Positions 57,801-64,000 of a stretch of 64,000 nucleotides of DNA are shown here, in pieces (position 1 is the stretch's first letter; every line of letters starts with the position of its first letter). The stretch spans positions 90,772,253 to 90,836,252 of the forward strand of contig CM059579.1 of NCBI GenBank assembly GCA_030386875.1. Reading direction: 5' to 3'. A program made the translations under genes and the position numbers. The notes under the pieces are model-generated. The model worked only from the letters and a program-made list of their open reading frames with translations. It was not told the DNA's origin and searched no databases. This stretch comes from Morinoia aosen. Lineage: Eukaryota > Arthropoda > Malacostraca > Amphipoda > Talitridae.

Positions 57801-60729
57801 CTGTAGGGAAGAGCTGCAGGTCTGGATTACATTCTAATTGAGTGGCAGCTCTCTGAGATGACTGTAGGGCAGAGCTGCAGGTCTGGATTACATTCTAATT
57901 GAGTGGCAGCTCTCTGAGATGACTAGGGAAGAGCTGCAGGTCTGGATTACATTCTAATTGAGTGGCAGCTCTCTGAGATGACTGTAGGGCAGAGCTGCAT
58001 GTCTGGATTACATTCTAATTGAGTGGCAGCTCTCTGAGATGACTGTAGGGAAGAGCTGCAGGTCTGGATTACATTCTAATTGAGTGGCAGCTCTCTGAGG
58101 TGACTAGGGCTGAGCTGCAGGTCTGGATTACATTCTAATTGAGTGGCAGCTCTCTGAGGTGACTGTAGGGCAGAGCTGCAGGTCTGGATTACATTCGAAA
58201 TGAGTGGCAGCTCTCTGAGATGACTGTAGGGAAGAGCTGCAGGTCTGGATTACATTCTAATTGAGTGGCAGCTCTCTGAGATGACTGTAGGAAAGAGCTG
58301 CAGGTCTGGATTACATTCTAATTGAGTGGCAGCTCTCTGAGGTGACTGTAGGGCAGAGCTGCAGGTCTGGATTATATTCTAATTGAGTGGCAGCTCTCTG
58401 AGATGACTGTAGGGCAGAGCTGCAGGTCTGGATTACATTCTAATTGAGTGGCAGCTCTCTGAGGTGACTGTAGGGCAGAGCTGCAGGTCTGGATTACATT
58501 CTAATTGAGTGGCAGCTCTCTGAGGTGACTGTAGGGCAGAGCTGCAGGTCTGGATTACATTCTAATTGAGTGGCAGCTCTCTGAGGTGACTGTAGGGCAG
58601 AGCTGCAGGTCTGGATTACATTCTAATTGAGTGGCAGCTCTCTGAGGTGACTGTAGGGCAGAGCTGCAGGTCTGGATTACATTCTAATTGAGTGGCAGCT
58701 CTCTGAGGTGACTGTAGGGCAGAGCTGCAGGTCCGGATTATATTCTAATTGAGTGGCAGCTCTGTGAGATGACTGTAGGGAAGAGCTGTAGGTCTGGATT
58801 ACATTCTAATTGAGTGGCAGCTCTCTGAGGTGACTGTAAGGCAGAGCTGCAGGTCTGGATTACATTCTAATTGAGTGGCAGCTTTCTGAGGTGACTGTAG
58901 GGCAGGGCCGCAGGTCTGGATTACATTCTGATTGAGTGGCAGCTCTCTGAGGTGACTGTAGGGCAGAGCTGCAGGTCTGGATTACATTCTGATTGAGTGG
59001 CAGCTCTCTGAGGTGACTGTAGGGCAGGGCCGCAGGTCTGGATTACATTCTGATTGAGTGGCAGCTCTCTGAGGTGACTGTAGGGCAGAGCTGCAGGTCT
59101 GGATTACATTCTGATTGAGTGGCAGCTTTCTGAGGTGACTGTAGGGCAGAGCTGCAGGTCTGGATTACATTCTAATTGAGTGGCAGCTTTCTGAGGTGAC
59201 TGTAGGGCAGGGCCGCAGGTCTGGATTACATTCTAATTGAGTGGCAGCTTTCTGAGGTGACTGTAGGGCAGGGCCGCAGGTCTGGATTACATTCTGATTG
59301 AGTGGCAGCTCTCTGAGGTGACTGTAGGGCAGAGCTGCAGGTCTGGATTACATTCTGATTGAGTGGCAGCTCTCTGAGGTGACTGTAGGGCAGGGCCGCA
59401 GGTCTGGATTACATTCTGATTGAGTGGCAGCTCTCTGAGGTGACTGTAGGGCAGAGCTGCAGGTCTGGATTACATTCTAATTGAGTGGCAGCTTTCTGAG
59501 GTGACTGTAGGGCAGGGCCGCAGGTCTGGATTACATTCTGATTGAGTGGCAGCTCTCTGAGGTGACTGTAGGGCAGGGCCGCAGGTCTGGATTACATTCT
59601 GATTGAGTGGCAGCTCTCTGAGGTGACTGTAGGGCAGAGCTGCAGGTCTGGATTACATTCTGATTGAGTGGCAGCTCTCTGAGATGACTGTAGGGCAGAG
59701 CTGCAGGTCTGGATTACATTCTAATTGAGTGGCAGCTTTCTGAGGTGACTGTAGGGCAGGGCCGCAGGTCTGGATTACATTCTGATTGAGTGGCAGCTCT
59801 CTGAGGTGACTGTAGGGCAGAGCTGCAGGTCTGGATTACATTCTGATTGAGTGGCAGCTCTCTGAGGTGACTGTAGGGCAGGGCCGCAGGTCTGGATTAC
59901 ATTCTGATTGAGTGGCAGCTCTCTGAGGTGACTGTAGGGCAGAGCTGCAGGTCTGGATTATATTCTTATTGAGTGGCAGCTCTCTGAGGTGACTGTAGGG
60001 CAGAGCTGCAGGTCTGGATTATATTCTTATTGAGTGGCAGCTCTCTGAGGTGACTGTAGGGCAGAGCTGCAGGTCTGGATTACATTCTAATTGAGTGGCA
60101 GCTCTCTGAGGTGACTGTAGGGCAGAGCTGCAGGTCTGGATTACATTCTAATTGAGTGGCAGCTCTCTGAGGTGACTGTAGGGCAGAGCTGCAGGTCTGG
60201 ATTACATTCTAATTGAGTGGCAGCTCTCTGAGGTGACTGTAAGGCAGAGCTGCAGGTCTGGATTACATTCTAATTGAGTGGCAGCTCTCTGAGGTGACTG
60301 TAGGGCAGAGCTGCAGGTCTGGATTACATTCTAATTGAGTGGCAGCTCTCTGAGGTGACTGTAAGGCAGAGCTGCAGGTCTGGATTACATTCTAATTGAG
60401 TGGCAGCTCTCTGAGGTGACTAGGGCTGAGCTGCAGGTCTGGATTATATTCTAATTGAGTGGCAGCTCTCTGAGGTGACTGTAGGGCAGAGCTGCAGGTC
60501 TGGATTATATTCTAATTGAGTGGCAACTCTCTGAGGTGACTGTAGGGCAGAGCTGCAGGTCTGGATTATATTCTAATTGAGTGGCAACTCTCTGAGATCA
60601 CTGCTGTTGTAGCTATTGATGTTTCTTTTAATTGCAGTTGAACGCGAGGGGGAACGAGCTCATCTGGAAGTAGATGTTGTGAAGATATCGCATAAGAAGA
60701 GAAAAGAATCATCAGCGCTAATAACTCAG
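48797..60729 (+). CDS. Su(z)12: Su(z)12 (SUZ12), Polycomb repressive complex 2 subunit; first five coding exons, 3' part outside window
   Basis: Five exons (48797-48899, 51498-51544, 55436-55534, 56028-56106, 60638-60729) join in phase to 140 codons with no stop and GT-AG introns. The signature is [20 protein letters not shown], nearly identical to animal SUZ12, followed by MKNRMSRNHK, FKVDSL, LNLAFIGFFDKK and ISHKKRKE in family order. SUZ12 is the nuclear scaffold of PRC2: it holds RBBP4/Nurf55 and the accessory subunits and is needed for H3K27 methylation by EZH2. The part seen covers the N-terminal accessory-subunit and WD40-binding segments and the start of the C2-like domain. Full-length proteins have roughly 700-900 residues, so most of the gene, including the zinc finger and VEFS domain, lies to the right of the window. 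Confidence 0.95.
49140..49533. mobile_element. Foldback/MITE-like element in intron 1 (394 bp)
   Basis: Terminal inverted repeats of 59 bp: CAAGTTTTCTTCTATGCACT from 49140 and its complement ending at 49533 (…CATAGAAGAAAACTTG). Both are near-perfect and include TCTCAAATGAGTATT. A second, diverged direct copy of the right arm lies inside (about 49288-49372: GTCATCAAAGACGAAACCAA against GTCATCAACGACGAAACTAA near 49453). No clear target duplication and no coding capacity. Confidence 0.75.
50971..51482 (+). repeat. 32-bp minisatellite, 16 units, next to the exon 2 acceptor
   Basis: The unit starts GATGTTTGAGGCAGAGCAGC, with exact 32-bp spacing from 50971 to the last start at 51451. Units are almost identical (GAGAGATG / GAGGGATG / GAGAAATG variants at the joint). 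The array stops about 15 bases before the exon 2 acceptor AG, so the likely branch-point region lies in or at the edge of the last unit. Confidence 0.95.
51498..51544 (+). CDS. Su(z)12: Su(z)12 coding exon 2
   Basis: 47 bp. It completes the split Lys codon and encodes PTQIYRYLRTRHILS, the continuation of the ELFLQAFEK signature. The acceptor is TTTTTCAG and the donor is GTAAGT at 51545 (phase 0). Confidence 0.93.
51816..52139. mobile_element. MITE-like element in intron 2 (324 bp)
   Basis: The left end CAGGGAGTCCCCAGCTTACG and the right end, read on the minus strand as CAGGAGGTCCTCGCCTTACC, are imperfect terminal inverted repeats. CAGGGAGTCC...CTTACG-type ends are common on small non-autonomous DNA transposons. 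No transposase and no certain target duplication. The superfamily is not assigned. Confidence 0.6.
52853..54424 (+). CDS. Reverse transcriptase of the truncated RTE-like element
   Basis: 523 codons, open to the stop. RT blocks in order (numbered from an in-frame ATG at 52811): GKAPGLDG (48-55), PLYKGKGDR (95-103), NSRGISLLSV (108-117), EEQCGFRCGRGCVDQ (140-154), AFMDLEKAYDRVD (175-187; first catalytic Asp), GVRQGCV (234-240) and LLFADDAALV (281-290; catalytic Asp pair). A C-terminal region follows with LGWFGHVERM and RGRPRMSWMDG. This resembles the RTE-type RTs abundant in arthropods and other animals. The frame extends leftward to an ATG at 52811, but those 14 codons are host intron. It lacks an endonuclease, so it is a dead but well preserved copy. 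Confidence 0.88.
   Translation, partial: LDVSDVRMPVFGEVNRSRIRSAEVRCALDEMKNGKAPGLDGCTVECLKKGGNVIEWLVRFLNVCFEASKVPVDWSSACVVPLYKGKGDRYECSNSRGISLLSVVGKLYGRLLIRRVRVLTDRVLAEEQCGFRCGRGCVDQMFAVRQVNEKYLLKGKDVYWAFMDLEKAYDRVDREALWQVVSLYGVGGRLLNAIKSFYIDSRACVRVGNEVSEWFPVVTGVRQGCVMLPWLFDLFMDGVVREVNARVLGKGAQLVGRNGMYWEVCQLLFADDAALVADSEEKLRRLVTEFGRVCKRCKLRVNVNKSKVMRCSRGGVFGTLDVRLNGEVLEEVEHFRYLGSDVTVKDSMEVEVKHRVSEGCKTLGAMRKVFECRSLSMNAKRGLYESLIVPVLLYGAESWGLRAAERRKLDVSEMKCLRSMYGVTRRDRIRNELVREQTGVIKKLSRRVDERVLGWFGHVERMNVERLVKKMYMSEVSGLRARGRPRMSWMDGVRRALYERGLTVDVARGMAADRSEWGQCIRR
52853..54702 (+). mobile_element. 5'-truncated RTE-like non-LTR retrotransposon in intron 2
   Basis: It is bounded by a 13-bp target duplication ATATCTTCATATG (52840-52852 and 54703-54715). 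It holds the RT-bearing C-terminal part of the element's ORF, a short 3' UTR and a TATG-repeat tail (about 54691-54702). The endonuclease domain is missing through 5' truncation. Target-primed insertion explains the long duplication and the simple tail. Confidence 0.92.
55436..55534 (+). CDS. Su(z)12: Su(z)12 coding exon 3
   Basis: 99 bp, phase 0 at both ends. It encodes PVFLRRSLYYMKNRMSRNHK and then NRATFKVDSLVQK, matching the conserved F/V-L-x-R-x-L-x-Y-M ... FKVD segment of SUZ12. Acceptor TGCAG, donor GTGAGA. Confidence 0.93.
55535..56027 (+). other. Su(z)12 intron 3
   Basis: 493 bp. Near 55800-55853 the order GCATAGATTC ... GTTCCC ... TCTAAATGG ... ACCTTCCTC resembles part of the Gypsy-1 LTR (about 27945-27985) with many differences, so it may be an old LTR relic. 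Confidence 0.6.
56028..56106 (+). CDS. Su(z)12: Su(z)12 coding exon 4
   Basis: 79 bp. It encodes RAKNELQSNHPGSF and LNLAFIGFFDKK plus one base of the next codon. The acceptor is CCCACAG; the donor is GTGGGT at 56107. It corresponds to the first strands of the SUZ12 C2-like domain. Confidence 0.92.
56107..60637 (+). other. Su(z)12 intron 4
   Basis: 4531 bp, three quarters of it the 61-bp minisatellite. The part before the array (56107-57224) is AT-rich and holds no exon-like frame. Confidence 0.85.
57225..60602 (+). repeat. 61-bp minisatellite, about 55 units, in intron 4
   Basis: The unit begins GAGTGGCAGCTCTCTGAGAT and contains GGGCAGAGCTGCAGGTCTGG and ATTACATTCTAATT. Spacing is 61 bp, with a few units carrying 3-6 bp indels (near 57790, 57925, 58100, 60420). 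Sequence classes are GGGAAGAGCTGC (left part), GGGCAGAGCTGC, and GGGCAGGGCCGC with CTGATTGAG (middle, about 58860-59900, partly alternating with the second class). GCAGCTCT and AGAGCTGC within a unit are perfect complements, so most units can form an 8-bp hairpin. Most units contain a PstI site (CTGCAG). Confidence 0.95.
60638..60729 (+). CDS. Su(z)12: Su(z)12 coding exon 5 (last in window)
   Basis: 92 bp. It completes a Val codon and encodes EREGERAHLEVDVVKISHKK and RKESSALITQ. VKxxHKKRK is a conserved SUZ12 motif. The acceptor is TAATTGCAG and the donor is GTATTT at 60730 (weak after position +3). The minisatellite ends only 35 bp upstream. Confidence 0.92.
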
Positions 60730-60833
60730 GTATTTTTTTTTAAATTAATGCAATGGTCACCTGATGCTTCATTTGGGGAGCTGAGGGTGGCTCTATGGTG
60801 TGGAACTGCTGGCTAGCTCAGTGCTGAGTGTGT

Positions 60834-60836
60834 TGG

Positions 60837-60862
<26 letters not shown>
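60834..60862 (+). repeat. GGT trinucleotide microsatellite
   Basis: About nine uninterrupted TGG/GGT units in intron 5, shortly after exon 5. Confidence 0.9.
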
Positions 60863-60867
<5 letters not shown>

Positions 60868-60928
60868 GTGAGGAGATCCAATCTTCTCTTGCATTAACTC
60901 ATTAATTACTTCTGCAGTCATTGTGCAG

Positions 60929-63165
60929 GGTGTCTACTAGGTAGTAAAGTAGTAAAAAGTAGTAAAATTTGGAAAGTAGTAAAAAGTAGTAAAATTTGCC
61001 TCAGGGTAGTAAAAAAATTGTTGAGTGGAATAATTCTCTGAAAATTTAAAGTAATGTTACATGTATATAGAGTATGAAGATTTTTTTAAATATATTTTTC
61101 CCATAATCAGATATTTGCCTTGATTTATGGGAAATATTCCTGTAGACTGGGGTGTAATTTTAGGATTGGAGCACACAAAATAGAAAAAGTTTCAAAATTT
61201 TTGCGAACAATAGTAAAAACAGTTCACTTTTTCTTCTCATTCCGTTTGATCTGAAGTTATCTAGTTGTTTAATGATGAAAAGTTCATTTGAGCCATTTTA
61301 TTATCAACAAATTATTGAGAGAAAACAATAAAATATCTTTCGCTTTGATGCGGTAATCGAGGTTTCATAAATCATATAAATATGAATTTAGAAAATGCAA
61401 TACCAGTGGCGATGCATTGTTGAAAACACTTCTATTAGTGCGCACTTACATTGAGATACAAACTTAGGAACTTGTGATATCAGGGATTAGTATTGAAAAT
61501 AAAATATGGATGTAAAAATTGTGCATTTATGGTTATGAGGTCGAAATGTAACATCTTTTATTCTTACGTATCAAATATGCATTATACGATCTCAAGGAGA
61601 AATGAAATAGCATAGCTACATATTCAGCATATCAAGTGGCTTTGATTGAAATATGTTTGTGAAGTAAAATAATTTATATTATATTAAGAATTACGATTCT
61701 TTTAAATGTAAAACATCTTGTGAACTTTTTCTTTTAAATTTTATGAATAAACATTAACAACTAGCCAAAATTTTTAAATAGGCAGTTGTACTTATCACTA
61801 AATAACTATTACATTTTATTGGATTTCATCTTTAGTGGATGCAGTTGCCCGAAAGAGATATAGCATAGTTAGCGTAATTGTTCTTTTTGTGCACTTGATA
61901 CTCAAAAATTAAAGTATTTTATTCACAAACGTAAGCACAGAAATAAAATTATTCTCAATTAGCTTTTAGAGAGTCCTGCTGCAATTTCAGATGAGTAAGT
62001 CGTGAATGAAACCTAATACATTTCAATTCCTCCTAATGAATAATGTTTAATTCAAAGTCATATATTTGACTGGTAAGGTCTTGATTATCATAAACTTGAT
62101 GTAGCCTTCCAATTCTTATTCCAAGACAAATATTCTCACACTCCAAGTTGTTGCGGCAGGATAGAAACATTACAATGACGTCAAAAGAACTTCTCAGCAG
62201 TTCATTTATATCCAGAAATGTTTTTTTTTGTACCTGAGCTTGATTGTGAGCAGTATTATCATCATTTGAAAAGACGAGTTTATTCTGTCCACTTCGATTT
62301 GATTTACTGAAACCATAATTTTTTTTTAATTACCTCTTTGTAAAGCTGAAAGTTTTATTTCCAGTGACGTTAATTTATGTCCAAATACAGAAAGAATTAT
62401 GCTATAAATTTATCTTTTAATACAATGTGTCATCATTTGAACGAGAGTTTAGTTCTTTTGAAGTTCCCTTTGGCAGTCATGGCGATTCAGTTACCTCCAG
62501 GATGTCGTCATAGCATGGAGATGCTCCATGTAATCAAAGTTCATTCTTCTACTAAAAGTATATAGGAAAGCTACATGAAATTTTCTTTTTCGTGATTGGT
62601 TCCATAAAATAACATGCTCATAACCTATTTGTTATTATTGATCGCAATTAGGATGCCGATTTAGATTTTGAGGTACGATAGAAATAGTTTACAAACTCAT
62701 ATTTCCAAAGTGCCATAGTGTTTGGTCATAATGAAATTCCTTGATATTCTACCCTGCTGTAAAGGGATCTGACAATCCCCTGGTGTCTACCAGTTTCCAG
62801 TCAGTTTATTTTTTCCATATGATGAACTGTTTTCCTCATAGTTGAAAGATGTTAAGACAAGGTCTTCGCCAAACTTTTGTTGGAGTCCATTTAGGACGGG
62901 TACTTCAGGAATTTAGGTAACTTTTTTGCAGTAAAGCATCGGTTTCTCTGTTTAGTATCAAGTATTTTAAGTATTAAGAAACTTGGAGCTTTTTTGAACC
63001 TTTGGTATTGCGTATATCATTGACTCAAATAACTCGTTATAGGCCGATTACTTACCTCTTGACATTTGGACAACATTCATTCTGTAAAAAAGGTAGTAAT
63101 TTTTTGTTTTGCCGTTGAAGGTAGTAAAAAGTAGTAAAATTTGGAAATGGAATATCAGTAGTCAC
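60929..63165. mobile_element. Candidate insertion with repeated TAGTAAAA-type ends
   Basis: The left end has CAGGGTGTCTACTAGG followed by repeats of AGTAGTAAAATTTGGAAA. The same words recur in the same orientation at 63115-63148, followed by CAGTAGTCACC, which partly mirrors the left end. CAGGGTGTCTAC is a common terminus of non-autonomous DNA transposons. The 2-kb interior is AT-rich and non-coding. No target duplication could be set, so this is tentative. Confidence 0.4.
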
Positions 63166-64000
63166 CATGTTGTGTTATGTCTTGGGTTGTAGGTGGTAAC
63201 CGATCTTCTCATTAGTCGTGTTCCTTCTCAATTGTTGATTAGCATTAGTCAATGCTGTCCTTTCTGCTCTGTCCTTCAATATCTCATCTTGTTGGTACTC
63301 TACCTCTCACACTTGGATGCTCTTCAAGCCAGCAAATGCCAATTTTAAGTTTCTATGTAAGGATGGGGAATTAGGTAACATTAAGAGTACCTACATTAGC
63401 ATGTTCGTGTGTGTATTCTGATTTGAATAATCATGCTGGAACTCAGTTATTGGTGGACTTGTCATGACATACAGTAAAGTTCCCCAGAAAATACAAATTA
63501 CATGCAAGCCTCTCGAGCAATGCATTAATCCTTTTTTGAATGAAAGTTTTGCTGTATGCACCCACAAGCACAAAAACCAAGCAGATTTAACATGTTTCTT
63601 TCTAAAGCGCTCAACTTTCTGAGTTTAGAGCTAATAACAGTTCTTGCTTGGTAAAGTCATTTGTGAAGGCAATGTGTTCCTTCTGTAGAATAGTTTCGAT
63701 TCACACTTGATCTCCTTAGCAGGCATAGGACGGGCACTAGGTCCAGGTGAGCAAGGTTTGTCTATCCCATTCTCCGAGGACGGGCGTCTGCAGGGGGGAA
63801 TACTGATAGGTTACCGCAGGTTGCTAGGCTTTCGAAATTTCTGCTTTCCACGTAGATTTTTCAGTTTTCATCCCTTCTTTTTCTTTTATTTCTTTTCATT
63901 CCTCTTGGTGTTGGTATGTGTAGTGTCCCCAATGTGGGAACACACCTTGTGTATAGATTCCACGTTTTCCAGTCATTACTTGATAATAGTCCCTGTTCTT

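Larger units (their letters stand above)
60730..64000 (+). other. Su(z)12 intron 5, partial
   Basis: No further SUZ12 exon was found. It holds a GGT microsatellite (about 60834-60862), a candidate mobile insertion (60929-about 63160), and near 63950 a weak GTATAGATTCCACGTT resemblance to the Gypsy-1 LTR. The intron continues beyond the window. Confidence 0.6.

Noticed and set aside
63721-63748. Short candidate sixth exon (TTAGCAG ... GTGAGC)
   Set aside because: Exon 5 ends in phase 0 and this segment would give a stop at its second codon; the sequence does not match SUZ12.

Overview
This window looks like nuclear DNA of an arthropod with a large, repeat-rich, AT-rich genome (a large-genome insect or a crustacean; the sequence does not settle which). 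It has spliced exons with GT-AG introns, Ty3/gypsy-type and non-LTR retrotransposons, tRNA-headed SINEs, minisatellites and short runs of the arthropod telomere-type pentamer (CCTAA). There is nothing bacterial and no CRISPR array. The one host gene I can identify is the 5' part of the Polycomb gene Su(z)12/SUZ12 on the + strand (five coding exons between 48797 and 60729; the gene runs off the right edge).

Layout. 1-18800: gene-poor intergenic DNA with small tandem and inverted repeats, a pair of diverged dispersed repeats, and one minus-strand SINE at about 14.4-14.7 kb. 18.8-22.7 kb: two decayed copies of the same non-LTR reverse transcriptase in opposite orientations, flanking a 26-bp minisatellite and a diverged ~0.65-0.8 kb tandem repeat. 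22894-25191: a solo LTR with a 4-bp target duplication. 25.9-26.2 kb: a plus-strand SINE of the same family as the one at 14.5 kb.

26581-48064 is one gypsy-type element ('Gypsy-1') with very long (2698 bp) LTRs and the duplication GAAC. Its 3' LTR has been split by a nest of later insertions: two 3' ends of a non-LTR element, two 2.3-kb solo LTRs in inverted orientation, and, inside one solo LTR, a compact 5008-bp LTR retrotransposon ('Nested-LTR', minus strand). Nested-LTR has open gag and pol and LTRs that differ at one base by my reading. Both gypsy elements carry a -1 frameshift module at the gag/pol junction: an in-phase slippery heptamer followed by a stem. Gypsy-1 pol is broken by one in-frame stop just before the catalytic Glu of integrase.

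48.1-64 kb: directly after the nest lie a GC-box/ETS-type promoter candidate and Su(z)12. Its introns hold a foldback element, a 16-copy 32-bp minisatellite that runs up to the exon-2 acceptor, a MITE-like element, a 5'-truncated non-LTR element with a 13-bp target duplication, and a 3.4-kb array of about 55 units of 61 bp whose units can fold into hairpins. Coordinates of splice sites, LTR ends and target duplications were read by hand. Homology statements rest on recognised motifs, not on database searches.
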